Shown here: one piece after another, positions 24,709 through 32,123 of the stretch
Numbering within the stretch: position 1 is the first letter of the stretch
Layout: each line of letters opens with the position of its first letter
Origin: Opitutia bacterium
Lineage (GTDB): Bacteria > Verrucomicrobiota > Verrucomicrobiia > Opitutales > UBA953
Length of the DNA: 32,123 bases
Assembly (NCBI GenBank): GCA_947377865.1
Contig: CANCHK010000022.1
Coordinates: forward strand, 1 to 32,123
Direction: 5' to 3'
Made by a program: the position numbers and the translations under genes
The notes under the pieces: generated by a model
What the model saw: only the letters and a program-made list of their open reading frames with translations
Databases searched by the model: none
Told to the model about the DNA's origin: nothing

Positions 24709-25436
24709 CGCCGCTCATTATCATCCTCGGCCCCACTGGCGCAGGCCGGGCCGACACGGTGCGCGAACTGGCGGAGAACGCCTGGCCCGAAAGCCGTAAG
24801 ATCCGCATCCTTCGCGAAGCGCGCGAAGGCGGCGTCGCACCCGACCAGTGGACTTTCAAGGATGGCCAAGCCTTCCTACCTGCTCCGGGCGACGAAGACG
24901 CCGCGATTCTCGTCACCCACGGGTCGCTCCACATCATCGATCAGATGGAAGCGCTCCATCGCACAATCCGCCCGATGATGCCCGACGCCGTCTGGCACGT
25001 TGCGCGCATCATCACCGTCGTCGACTGCCCACTCACGATGAAGCACAAGGCCGTCGAGGAATGGTACCGTACCTGCGTGCACTTCTCCGACGCCGTCATC
25101 ATCAATCGCCGCTGGGAAGTCCCGGGCCAGTGGGTCAGCAAGTTCCTCGAACCCTACGAGAAGGAATTCTACCCTTGTCTCTTCTTCAACCTCACCAAGG
25201 TCGGGGCGATCTCCAACCCCCCCGCCGTCATCGACGGTGAACCGCTGCGCCTCTCCCATATCTTCGATGACATCGACGCCGTCGACGAGATGGAGTTCGA
25301 CGAGGATAATCTGCCGGACGAACCCTTCGACCTCGTCCGCCAGGTCGACAAATACTTTGCGCGCGACGAGCTCGGCCGCCGCAATATCCTCGTACCTGAG
25401 ATTGGCGACCTACTCCGGCAGGAAGGCCGCTGCTAA
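24705..25436 (+). CDS. P-loop-like protein of unknown function, degenerate Walker A
   Basis: A 243-residue soluble protein, not assigned to a named family with confidence. The N-terminus has a beta strand and GPTGAGRAD (9-17), which has the shape of a Walker A loop but with Arg where Lys is needed and Ala-Asp where Ser/Thr is usual. It goes on with [14 protein letters not shown] (103-116) and [15 protein letters not shown] (127-141), which recall the Asp and NKxD segments of CobW/YjiA-type GTPases, and ends in an acidic region (189-208). It is read as an ATGA overlap with aroC, so expression is tied to it. Catalytic nucleotide hydrolysis looks doubtful; this is an inference. Confidence 0.72.
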   Translation: MTPLIIILGPTGAGRADTVRELAENAWPESRKIRILREAREGGVAPDQWTFKDGQAFLPAPGDEDAAILVTHGSLHIIDQMEALHRTIRPMMPDAVWHVARIITVVDCPLTMKHKAVEEWYRTCVHFSDAVIINRRWEVPGQWVSKFLEPYEKEFYPCLFFNLTKVGAISNPPAVIDGEPLRLSHIFDDIDAVDEMEFDEDNLPDEPFDLVRQVDKYFARDELGRRNILVPEIGDLLRQEGRC

Positions 25437-25447
25437 GGGCTCTTCTG

Positions 25448-26320
25448 ATGCGGCCGCTGATCGTCACCTACGCCTGGCTGCTGACCCGCCTTCCCGAAGC
25501 GTTTGCGCGCGTTAACGCGGCCCTACTGGGGGAGATTCTCTGGCTGATCCGGGGTAAACTGATCAGCCGCAACCTCGCAAGGGCCTTCCCCGCCAAGAAT
25601 GCGGCATGGGTCCACCGCATCGGCCACACGTCCTGCCGGCGTACGGCCGAGATGGGACTTTTCTCGATCGCCTCACCAATGATGTCCGAAGCGGAGATTC
25701 AAGACCGTGTCGTCGTGGACGATAGCGTGATGAGCGCCGAACACGGAATGCCTCCCAAGGGCACGGGCGCCGTCCTCTTCGTACCGCACTTCGCGCTGAT
25801 GGAGATGATGACGGCTATTATGCTGGTGCGTCCCGAGCTGGCGAAACGCGAGTGGATCGTCATCTATCGCCCACTCGACCAGCCCGCTGCCGAACGTTGG
25901 GTCAAGGAAGCCCGCGAGCGCTTCGGCATGAAGCTAGCCTCACGCCGCGAAGGTTTTGCCCGCTCAATGAAGGCAGTTCGCGAAGGGCACGTGACCGCGA
26001 TTCTCTTCGACCAGACCACCCAGACGGGGTCGATCTGGCGATTCCTCGGATCGCCCTGCGCGGTCACGGAACTACCGGGCATCATCGCGCAGCGTTTCAA
26101 ATGCCCGAGCCGCATCTTCTGGGCGGACCGAACCGGCTTCTGGCGCTGTAGACTGCGTATGGAGGCACTTCAGGCGACGGACTCCATCGGCCTAACAATC
26201 GAGTCGAACAACTGGCTAGAGGATAAACTTCGCTCAAACGAGGACACCTGCGCCAACTGGCTCTGGGCGCACGACCGCTGGAAGCACGGAGAAGCCATGT
26301 TCAAAAAACTCGGCGAGTAA
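25448..26320 (+). CDS. Lipid A acyltransferase-like protein (LpxL/HtrB family)
   Basis: A 290-residue protein with a hydrophobic N-terminus (about 4-36) that would anchor it to the inner membrane. The family HX4-5(D/E) catalytic motif is seen as PHFALME (His114, Glu119), followed by YRPLDQPAAERWVKEARERFG (140-160), ILFDQT (185-190) and WAHDRWKH (273-280), which match the acceptor-side motifs of LpxL-type acyltransferases. These transfer acyl chains to Kdo-lipid A; the exact donor and acceptor are unknown. The start lies 11 bases after the preceding gene. The stop is 2 bases from the convergent next gene, with no terminator seen. Confidence 0.86.
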   Translation: MRPLIVTYAWLLTRLPEAFARVNAALLGEILWLIRGKLISRNLARAFPAKNAAWVHRIGHTSCRRTAEMGLFSIASPMMSEAEIQDRVVVDDSVMSAEHGMPPKGTGAVLFVPHFALMEMMTAIMLVRPELAKREWIVIYRPLDQPAAERWVKEARERFGMKLASRREGFARSMKAVREGHVTAILFDQTTQTGSIWRFLGSPCAVTELPGIIAQRFKCPSRIFWADRTGFWRCRLRMEALQATDSIGLTIESNNWLEDKLRSNEDTCANWLWAHDRWKHGEAMFKKLGE

Positions 26321-26322
26321 CC

Positions 26323-26889
26323 TTACTGCTTGGGCGCGACGACAGGGGCTGGCGCAGCTGGGGCTTCGCCTTCGGCTAACTTGCGGCGCTTCTTCTCGGC
26401 CTTCTCCGCCTTCTCGGCGTCCTTGGCGTCGCCCTTACCCTTTTCCTTGGCGATTTCTGGTCCGTATTTCTCGGAAAGCTTACGGATGAATTCCATGCGC
26501 TGTTCCGGCGTGAGCGCCTGGATGCGGGCCCGCTCGGCATTTGCCTCTTCGGGTGTCAGCATCTTGAAATGGTGCTCGAGGACGCGTGAACCGTAACCCC
26601 CACGTTCGCGCATCTCCTTCATAATCTTACGTCGCTCCTCGGTCGTAGCCGTCTCATACTTGGCAAGGTTGGCAGCAAATTCGTGGCGTGATTCCGGAGA
26701 CATGCGCTCCATCTTCTCGATCGCCGAACGCATCCGGGCGAGACGCTCCGGCGGGAGCTCGAGGATTTTCCGGATGGTCTGGATATCCTCGGTGGTTGGC
26801 TCGGAGTCAGGGGAACGGCCGGAGGCCTGCTGGGCAAAGGACGAGGAGGCCACCAGGATGATGGCCGAAAGTAGAAAAAGCTTCCTCAT
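26323..26889 (-). CDS. Exported Glu/Lys/Arg-rich helical protein (DUF3106-like)
   Basis: A 188-residue protein with a Sec signal peptide (1-19, MRKLFLLSAI core ending SSFA before QQ). The mature part is predicted to be mostly helical, with repeated short motifs of the form LxPExxxxMR and LTPEQRMEF (RMSPESRHEF, MLTPEEANAE, ALTPEQRMEF), as in DUF3106 and similar periplasmic helical proteins. The C-terminal 45 residues are a charged KAEKAEK run and an Ala/Pro tail. A chaperone or stress-sensing role is only a guess. The start at 26889 is 4 bases after the anti-sigma stop; the frame is open to 27201 but that overlaps the anti-sigma gene. Confidence 0.78.
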   Translation of the reverse strand: MRKLFLLSAIILVASSSFAQQASGRSPDSEPTTEDIQTIRKILELPPERLARMRSAIEKMERMSPESRHEFAANLAKYETATTEERRKIMKEMRERGGYGSRVLEHHFKMLTPEEANAERARIQALTPEQRMEFIRKLSEKYGPEIAKEKGKGDAKDAEKAEKAEKKRRKLAEGEAPAAPAPVVAPKQ

Positions 26890-26893
26890 CGGA

Positions 26894-27256
26894 TCAGGAG
26901 CCCGGGGCGTTGAGCACATCGACCACGCTAGACTTCTCCACGGCAGGCGAAAGGAGAGAGAGGTCGTCGGCGGCGCCGAGAAGGTCGGCAAACTGGGCGG
27001 ATTCGTCGCGAGCAACGAGGGCGAGCGTCTGGCGATTAAGCGCCTCCTCGGAAGGAGTGGACAAGGCGAGGATGGCCACAAGGCAGGCGGCAGCGGCCGT
27101 GGCCACCGAGCTCCAGCGGATGACGATACGGCGGCGGCGGTCGGCGCGGACGGCTCCGACGACGCGGTCGGCAAAGCCAGATACGGCCACGGAGCGGCCA
27201 CGGCTGAGCGAGGCGGCGAGCTCCTGATCGAAAGGGGGGCGGTTGAGGTTATCCAT
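26894..27256 (-). CDS. Candidate membrane anti-sigma factor
   Basis: A 120-residue protein with a short cytoplasmic domain (1-43, Arg-rich near the membrane: VRADRRRRIVIR) and one transmembrane helix (about 44-66, Ala/Val/Leu-rich), then a small outer part. It has no zinc-binding HxxxCxxC motif. It follows an ECF sigma factor by 49 bases and precedes the exported helical protein. Position and topology are those of anti-sigma factors, but sequence alone does not prove it. Confidence 0.66.
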   Translation of the reverse strand: MDNLNRPPFDQELAASLSRGRSVAVSGFADRVVGAVRADRRRRIVIRWSSVATAAAACLVAILALSTPSEEALNRQTLALVARDESAQFADLLGAADDLSLLSPAVEKSSVVDVLNAPGS

Positions 27257-27278
27257 GGCTCAGTTCATGGGGTTAAAC

Positions 27279-27293
27279 ACCGCCTCAGGCGGT
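27279..27293 (-). other. Hairpin between sigma factor and anti-sigma candidate
   Basis: ACCGCC/GGCGGT, six G-C-rich base pairs with a 3-base loop, in the 49-base gap. On the minus strand it is followed by GTTTAA, a weak U-tract, so it could act as an attenuator that lowers expression of the downstream genes. Short, so uncertain. Confidence 0.4.
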
Positions 27294-27305
27294 AAGTTGC
27301 AGGGT

Positions 27306-27878
27306 TCATTCGTTTCCATAAAAGTCCTTCAGAAGCTCGCGCAGGCGGCTGCGGGCGCGGTGTATCCAAGTCTTCACGGAGGAGACCGGCACCCCCATGA
27401 TCTCCGCGATGTCCTCGTAGGGCAGCTCCTGCTGCACGACTAGGAGGATGGCCGAACGCTGCTCGGGCGGGAGCTGAGCGATCGCCCGCTGGAAGGCTTC
27501 ATCGAGTTCAGCTACACGGCGAGCGGACTGCTGGGAAGAATCGCCGGGCTCGGCCGCGAATTCCAAGGCAGTCGTAGGCTTACGTCCACGGCGACGCCAC
27601 TCGTTCAGAACGAGGTTGTGGGCAATATGGATTAGGTAGGTGCTCAGTTTGGCCTCGGGGCGCCAACGGGAAGCCGCCCGATGAAGACGAATGAAGACTT
27701 CCATCGCCAGTTCCTCGGCGGTGGCCTGCGACCCCACCTCACCGCGTAGATAGCCGACTAGGCGCGCGTGGTGGCGATGGACGAGCAACCGAAGCGCATC
27801 ATCGTCGCCGGCGGCGACCAACGCCATCAGCCGCTTGTCATCCTCGTCGTCGGGGAGCATGGGCTCTTCCTGGGACAT
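27306..27878 (-). CDS. ECF-type RNA polymerase sigma factor
   Basis: A 190-residue sigma-70-family protein of ECF size. Region 2 is at about 20-95: LLVHRHHARLVGYLRGEVG, AEELAMEVFIRLHRAA (core binding) and LSTYLIHIAHNLVLNEWRR (-10 recognition). Region 4 is at about 130-182: LPPEQRSAILLVVQQELPYEDIAEIMGV then a helix-turn-helix VSSVKTWIHRARSRLRELL (-35 recognition). Regions 3 and 1.1 are absent. It is followed by an anti-sigma candidate and an exported helical protein, a common envelope-stress arrangement; the trigger is unknown. Confidence 0.9.
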   Translation of the reverse strand: MSQEEPMLPDDEDDKRLMALVAAGDDDALRLLVHRHHARLVGYLRGEVGSQATAEELAMEVFIRLHRAASRWRPEAKLSTYLIHIAHNLVLNEWRRRGRKPTTALEFAAEPGDSSQQSARRVAELDEAFQRAIAQLPPEQRSAILLVVQQELPYEDIAEIMGVPVSSVKTWIHRARSRLRELLKDFYGNE

Positions 27879-27911
27879 TGCTTGGGTTTAACTCCGGGAG
27901 AAGGGTTGAGG

Positions 27912-28847
27912 TTACGCCTCGCGGGGGCGAACGGCGAACGCGCGCAGGGTGCGCAGTAAGAACTGCTCGAAGGCCGCTAGGACCTGATAGTTGAGCTCCA
28001 TGCGACGTCGGGCATCCTCGAGATACCCCACCGACCGCGCGACCTGCTCAGCACAACCGGAATGATTACGACCGATGAGCCGGAGCTTCTCTTCGACCGA
28101 AACGAGCATGCGGGCACGGATTCCCTTGGTGATGGTGGCCTCATGCGCCTTCACCACGTCGTCCTTGTCGTCATCGGAAGGCGGGGGTGGCGGCGCGGCC
28201 TCTAGGGCTTCCTCAACGAAGAGATTGAGCAGGACCTCGAAGCGGGCGCATAGAGCGTAGAGCGGAATGAAGACCTCCGAGACGCGGGCGGTCGGCGACG
28301 CCGGCCCCTTGACCATGCGCGTAAGCAGCTTGTCCATCTCGCGTAACCAGTCGGCCCAGGAGGCGTCAGTGAGAGCCGGGGCCTCGCCAACAACATGGAA
28401 ACGCATGCATCGGCTGATGACCGTCGGGAGCACCGAATAGTAATTCGCGGTCTGTAACACCACGAGCGTGCCACGTGGCGGCTCCTCCAGTGTCTTTAGG
28501 AGGCAGTTCGCGGCCATCGCATTAAGCCGGTCGGGCTCATGAATGAGGACCACGCGCCTTTCGGAGACCGAGGTGAGATTAAGGGATGAGACCACCTGCT
28601 GCGCGTACTCGACCTTGATGCTGCGCGAAAGTCCAGACGGGCGTAATACACGGCAATCCGGATGGGCCAGCGGATCAGGGTCGCCGAGGTGCATCGCAGC
28701 CAGCTGTTCAGCCACCCTCGTGAGCACGGCACCGTCGGCACCAGTAAGCAGAACGGCGTGGGGCATCCGACCCTCGGCGCGGGCACGGGCCAGCACCTTC
28801 AAGACCGGCAGGTCCAAGAGATCAGCGGAAGCGGCGGGTGATTTCAT
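27912..28847 (-). CDS. holB: DNA polymerase III delta-prime subunit, HolB type
   Basis: A 311-residue AAA+ clamp-loader-type protein. Visible are MPHAVLLTGADG (28-39) at the Walker A position, though it is degenerate (no GKT), RRVVLIHEPDRLN (97-109) at the Walker B position, CLLKTLEEPPRGTLVVLQTA (115-134) and the SRC motif PTVISRCMRF (141-150). It lacks the four-cysteine zinc module that E. coli delta-prime carries between Walker A and B. It overlaps tmk by 26 bases on the same strand, a common pairing (tmk-holB). Confidence 0.88.
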   Translation of the reverse strand: MKSPAASADLLDLPVLKVLARARAEGRMPHAVLLTGADGAVLTRVAEQLAAMHLGDPDPLAHPDCRVLRPSGLSRSIKVEYAQQVVSSLNLTSVSERRVVLIHEPDRLNAMAANCLLKTLEEPPRGTLVVLQTANYYSVLPTVISRCMRFHVVGEAPALTDASWADWLREMDKLLTRMVKGPASPTARVSEVFIPLYALCARFEVLLNLFVEEALEAAPPPPPSDDDKDDVVKAHEATITKGIRARMLVSVEEKLRLIGRNHSGCAEQVARSVGYLEDARRRMELNYQVLAAFEQFLLRTLRAFAVRPREA

Positions 28848-29451
28848 GCCAGATCTCCTCTTCGATGGCTTCGGGCGGACGGGTGGCGTCGATCACGAAG
28901 AAACGCGCTGGCTCCTCCTTGGCGAGCTTGTGGTAAAGGCCGCGGACCTTGCGGTGGAAATCCGCGCCAAGGACCTCGAAACGGTCGGGCTGACCGTGGT
29001 CGCGAACGGATGCGCGGCCGAGGCCGCTAGAGGGATCAAGGTCGAGCAGGACCGTCAGATCCGGATTAACCGGTCCGCAGGCGAGACGATTGGCAGACTC
29101 GATCAAGGCGCGGTCCAAGCCGCGACCGCCGGACTGATAAGCGACGGTTGAATCGATGAAACGGTCGCAGAGGACGATCTGGCCGGCGGCGAGAGCCGGA
29201 GCGATGACGTCGGCAACCAGCTGCGCCCGACAAGCCGCAAACAGCAGGGCCTCGGCGGCTGGCCGAATCGCCGAACCAGGATGCTTGAGAACATCGCGCA
29301 TCTTCTCGCCGAAAGGCGTGCCGCCAGGTTCGCGCAAGCTGAGCACTGCCTCGCCGGAAACACGTAAGCGATCCGCTAGGCGGGTTAGCTGGGTGGATTT
29401 ACCCGCCCCCTCCCCTCCTTCGAACGTGATGAATTTACCGGCGATCGGCAT
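28822..29451 (-). CDS. tmk: Thymidylate kinase
   Basis: A 209-residue enzyme that phosphorylates dTMP to dTDP. The P-loop is EGGEGAGKST (11-20), followed by LREPGGTPFGEKMRD (the DR[YF]-family REPGGT motif) and CDRFIDSTVAYQSGGRGLD, which binds dTMP. Length is typical (E. coli 213). It lies just downstream of the FecR gene's terminator (29509-29536) and is followed at once by holB, so tmk-holB is probably one unit. Confidence 0.97.
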   Translation of the reverse strand: MPIAGKFITFEGGEGAGKSTQLTRLADRLRVSGEAVLSLREPGGTPFGEKMRDVLKHPGSAIRPAAEALLFAACRAQLVADVIAPALAAGQIVLCDRFIDSTVAYQSGGRGLDRALIESANRLACGPVNPDLTVLLDLDPSSGLGRASVRDHGQPDRFEVLGADFHRKVRGLYHKLAKEEPARFFVIDATRPPEAIEEEIWHEITRRFR

Positions 29452-29508
29452 GTGGCTCCAAGATGCCGTCCGACCCGCTCAAAGCGAGCGGAGAAAACCC
29501 GGCTCATA

Positions 29509-29536
29509 AAAAGACCCGGCGTATGCCGGGTCTTTT
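29509..29536 (-). terminator. Intrinsic terminator (12-bp perfect stem), after the FecR gene
   Basis: AAAAGACCCGGC and GCCGGGTCTTTT (29509-29520 and 29525-29536) with loop gtat form 12 perfect base pairs with A-tract and T-tract at the ends, so it can work on either strand. It lies between the FecR gene stop (29558) and tmk (29451) and separates their transcripts. Confidence 0.92.
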
Positions 29537-29557
29537 CGAGGCGAAGCGAGCGCGGGC

Positions 29558-30694
29558 TCAGCCACCGGTCGGAGTAACGTGGACCTGCTTGGCTTCAACC
29601 ATGCGACTCACATTATCGGTAATTTTCTTGAGCGTCGCGTCGAGAGTCGTCGCGCCGCCTGCGGTGGCAGCAGCCATGATGCCAGGGACAGGCGCGCTGC
29701 CATCGGAAGCAGAGCTCCCTCCGGTGGTCGTATTGGTCGGACCGCCGGGCGCTCCGGACTTGTCTTCCTTTGCGACCGTATCCGTCACCTGTGCGCCAGA
29801 AATCACTACGCCGAAGCCCTTGGCGGGAGCGCCGTCGACACCGCCTCCAAAGATCTGCGCACGGGTAGGCATGCTCTGGGCCATGGCGTTGACCGTCGCG
29901 GCGACTTCTTCGGGAAGCGTAGAATTCTCGCTGAGGAAGGCGGCGATTGTCGCCATATCCTCTGCCGGGATGGGGAAAAGCATGATTTGTACCGGCTGCG
30001 AAAGCTTATCCATCGTAGCAACGGAAGGAGCGGCGGCCTTCGGGGCGCCGGCAGCCTTGGCAACGTTATTGATGAGAGCCGAAGATGCCACGGCGCTAGC
30101 CAGCTGCATGCCCGGATCAACGGAGACGGGGCCGGCGTCGGATGCGTAAACATTAGTCTCGACGGAACCGCGCACGCAGTCGACGACGATGCGTCCGATG
30201 CCATCCGAGCCGACGCGATATTCTACCGTGAAGACGGTGCCGCGGATACGTACCAGGCCGGCGGGAGTCTTAACGGTGAAAGCGGAAAGGGCGTTGAGCT
30301 TACGGGCCTCGCCGATGATTTTTCCGCGGAGCACTTCCAACTCCGTCACGGATGGGCTGGGGTCCTTTTCAATCGAGCGATACGGGCTGGCGATGCCAGC
30401 GGAGGCAACCTGACGGAAAGTGCGGACCTCGAACAAAGTATTCGGAGTGAGTAGGACGGAAGACCCGTTGGAGAAGACCAGTTCAGCTGAGGAGTTGGCC
30501 CCCGTCTCAACCATTGTGCCCTCCTGAAAGACGGCTCCGCTGGCCAAAGGCTTACGCTGCGACTTGCCATCGATGAGTGTCACGGTGCCGCTGGCCTTGC
30601 CGACTTGGACCTTGCCGGACTGAAGAGCGGCGGAAGAAAGGACAGGCAGGAGCGAGATGGCTACCATTCCTAGGTACTTGAAAAAGGAATTCAT
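29558..30694 (-). CDS. FecR-domain exported protein
   Basis: A 378-residue protein with a signal peptide (1-22, ending SSA before ALQ). A FecR domain lies at about 55-180: AVFQEGTMVETGANSSAELVF then VLLTPNTLFEV, GKIIGEA, FTVKTPAGLVRIRGTVF. In classical systems FecR is membrane-tethered and controls a sigma factor; here no transmembrane helix beyond the signal peptide is seen and no sigma gene is adjacent, so this looks like a periplasmic or secreted FecR-fold protein. The C-terminal 80 residues are low complexity (Gly/Thr/Ser/Ala). The start at 30694 places the signal peptide at the N-terminus; the frame is open to 30967 but that part overlaps pfp and its terminator. Confidence 0.84.
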   Translation of the reverse strand: MNSFFKYLGMVAISLLPVLSSAALQSGKVQVGKASGTVTLIDGKSQRKPLASGAVFQEGTMVETGANSSAELVFSNGSSVLLTPNTLFEVRTFRQVASAGIASPYRSIEKDPSPSVTELEVLRGKIIGEARKLNALSAFTVKTPAGLVRIRGTVFTVEYRVGSDGIGRIVVDCVRGSVETNVYASDAGPVSVDPGMQLASAVASSALINNVAKAAGAPKAAAPSVATMDKLSQPVQIMLFPIPAEDMATIAAFLSENSTLPEEVAATVNAMAQSMPTRAQIFGGGVDGAPAKGFGVVISGAQVTDTVAKEDKSGAPGGPTNTTTGGSSASDGSAPVPGIMAAATAGGATTLDATLKKITDNVSRMVEAKQVHVTPTGG

Positions 30695-30754
30695 GAGACT
30701 GTGGGGAGACAAAAAAGTAACCCGTATGGAAAGCGAGGCAACCCCTTTAAAACA

Positions 30755-30778
30755 AAAGACCCCCAAATGGGGGTCTTT
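30755..30778 (-). terminator. Intrinsic terminator after pfp
   Basis: AAAGACCCCC and GGGGGTCTTT (30755-30764 and 30769-30778) with loop aaat give ten perfect base pairs. It lies 24 bases after the pfp stop (minus strand), and upstream of the FecR gene, so FecR needs its own promoter in 30695-30754. Confidence 0.9.
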
Positions 30779-30801
30779 ACGGAAGGCCGGTGCAACTTTC
30801 C

Positions 30802-32103
30802 TCAGGCCGTGACGTACTTCTCGAGGCGGCGCTGGACAGCGATGGCCGAGAGCTGAGCGTACTTCGGAAGTCCCTGATCGTAAGGCAGTTGCATTTCTCC
30901 CTGGATAAGAGGGAGAGCGTAGCGCACGAAGTCCGGGTGGATGGACATCTTGTCTTCGCCGATCCACTTTTCCGGGAAGACCTTCACGCCGTTGGCGATT
31001 TGGTCGAGAGGGGCGAGCATGGTCTGGACGGCGTAGTTCTCCTTTTCGGAGCGGGTCAGAATGACCATCTTACCGGACTCGCCTTCGAGGGCGGCCTTGA
31101 CGGCGGCGCCACCGCAAAGTTCGGCTTCATCAACGTCGGTCTTCGAAGCGTTGTGCGAAGCGGCGCGCTGGGTGATGCCGAGCTTGGAGGAGCGGGCCTT
31201 GACGCCATCGAAGCGGGACTCGACGAGCGTGCGGAGGTATTCGCCGGCGCCGCCGAGGACGGCGTGGCCGAACGCGTCGGTACTGGAGGTGTCGGCGCCG
31301 AGGTAGTTACCGGTGGCGTCCTGGACGCCTTCGGAGACGACGACGAAACAGTGACCATTGGCCTTAAGCACTTCTTCGACGCGGCGGATGAAGTTGTCGG
31401 CGTTGAAGGCGACTTCCGGGAGCAGCACGATGTGCGGCGCGGTGTTATTGTAGTGGGTGTTCTTGACGGCCTTGTCTTCGCCCTTGTCGCGACGCTGCGC
31501 GAGGACGGACGAGGCGGCGAGCCAGCCGGCGTTGCGGCCCATGACTTCGAGGATGGAGACGAAGTCGTTCTGGCCCATGGCGGCGTTGTCGAGAGCGGTC
31601 TCACGGATGGTCACGCCGATGTGCTTGGCGACGGAGCCGAAGCCGGGGCAGTGGTCGGTGAGGGGAAGGTCGTTGTCGATGGTCTTAGGCACGCCGACGA
31701 CGCGGAGTTCGTAGCCGCGCTCCTTGGCGAGGGCGTCGATCTTGGCGGCGGTGTCCTGGGAGTCGTTGCCGCCGATGTAGTGGAAGTAGCGGATGTTGTG
31801 CGCTTCGAAGACCTGGAGGATGCGGTCGAAATCTTCAGCCTTCTTCACCTTGTAGCGGCAGGTACCGAGGGCGGCGCCGGGGGTGTGGCGAAGAGCGCGG
31901 AGGGTCTGCTGGGATTCGGCGGCGAGGTCGACGAGCTGTTCGTGGAGGACGCCCTGGATGCCATTGAGACCACCATAGATCTCGACGATTTCGTCCTCAT
32001 GCTTGAGGGCTTCCGAGATCACCCCGGCGAGGCTGGCGTTGATGACGGGGGTCGGACCGCCGCTCTGCGCGACGAGAAGGTTGCCAATGAGGGGAGAAGA
32101 CAT
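30802..32103 (-). CDS. pfp: Pyrophosphate--fructose-6-phosphate 1-phosphotransferase (PPi-PFK)
   Basis: A 433-residue phosphofructokinase that uses pyrophosphate, making the step reversible in glycolysis and gluconeogenesis. It shows AQSGGPTPVINASL (12-25), GGNDSQDTA (111-119) with Asp114 where ATP enzymes have Gly, and PKTIDND (139-145) with Lys140; Asp114 and Lys140 are the residues that select PPi over ATP. GFGSVAKH (154-161) and EVMGRNAGWLA match the sugar-phosphate site. Soluble, no signal peptide. The start lies 20 bases from the window end, so the promoter is not seen. Confidence 0.96.
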   Translation of the reverse strand: MSSPLIGNLLVAQSGGPTPVINASLAGVISEALKHEDEIVEIYGGLNGIQGVLHEQLVDLAAESQQTLRALRHTPGAALGTCRYKVKKAEDFDRILQVFEAHNIRYFHYIGGNDSQDTAAKIDALAKERGYELRVVGVPKTIDNDLPLTDHCPGFGSVAKHIGVTIRETALDNAAMGQNDFVSILEVMGRNAGWLAASSVLAQRRDKGEDKAVKNTHYNNTAPHIVLLPEVAFNADNFIRRVEEVLKANGHCFVVVSEGVQDATGNYLGADTSSTDAFGHAVLGGAGEYLRTLVESRFDGVKARSSKLGITQRAASHNASKTDVDEAELCGGAAVKAALEGESGKMVILTRSEKENYAVQTMLAPLDQIANGVKVFPEKWIGEDKMSIHPDFVRYALPLIQGEMQLPYDQGLPKYAQLSAIAVQRRLEKYVTA

Positions 32104-32123
32104 GGGAGTGAACGAGTTGAAAA

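Noticed and set aside
26306-26338. Terminator between convergent LpxL-like gene and exported protein
   Set aside because: Only an AGTAA/TTACT dyad made by the two stop codons is present; no GC stem with U-tract.
26340-26450. Short tandem repeat (KAEKAEK coding) as a possible repeat element
   Set aside because: It is an in-frame low-complexity segment of the exported helical protein, not a CRISPR or mobile repeat; units are short and imperfect.
27912-28847. Frameshift at the holB/tmk junction
   Set aside because: The 26-base overlap is between two complete, correctly terminated genes and is common for this pair.

Overview
The window reads as a GC-rich, Gram-negative chromosome segment, most likely from Verrucomicrobiota (Opitutae-like). 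This is an inference from gene content: a complete division and cell-wall (dcw) cluster with a MurC-MurB fusion, a pyrophosphate-dependent phosphofructokinase, a meso-diaminopimelate type MurE, and small lipoproteins and FecR proteins. No 16S rRNA gene is present to settle the taxonomy.

Layout. Bases 1-78 are a tRNA-Ser(UGA) on the minus strand, cut by the window edge. Bases 189-3080 (plus strand) carry a DUF2851 protein and an exported FAD-dependent oxidoreductase, closed by a bidirectional terminator. From 22725 down to 3150, all on the minus strand, lies one long run in transcription order: mraZ, rsmH, ftsL, ftsI, murE, murF, mraY, murD, a LysM-domain gene, ftsW, murG, murCB, ddl, ftsQ, ftsA, ftsZ, and then sufS. 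Most neighbours overlap by ATGA or lie within 2 bases of each other, so translation is probably coupled. The visible breaks are around the LysM gene, after mraZ, and before sufS. Together these genes make the lipid-linked peptidoglycan precursor (MurC-F, MurB, Ddl, MraY, MurG), polymerise it at the septum (FtsW/FtsI with FtsL/FtsQ) and build the division ring (FtsA/FtsZ). Upstream of mraZ is a 10-bp-period G-tract array that fits a MraZ operator, set in an AT-rich intergenic region.

From 23106 to 26320 (plus strand) come a small lipoprotein with its own terminator, then aroC, a P-loop-like protein of unknown function, and a LpxL/HtrB-type acyltransferase. From 32103 down to 26323 (minus strand) come pfp, a FecR-domain exported protein, tmk-holB, and an ECF sigma factor followed by a membrane anti-sigma candidate and an exported Lys/Glu-rich helical protein. 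Three strong hairpin terminators separate the units on the right half.

Most of the window is core housekeeping DNA. I saw no CRISPR array, insertion sequence, phage gene or defence system. The most unusual signal is the FtsZ: it keeps the GTP-binding signature and the C-terminal FtsA-binding peptide, but the T7 synergy loop lacks the Asp that aligns with the essential catalytic E. coli Asp212.
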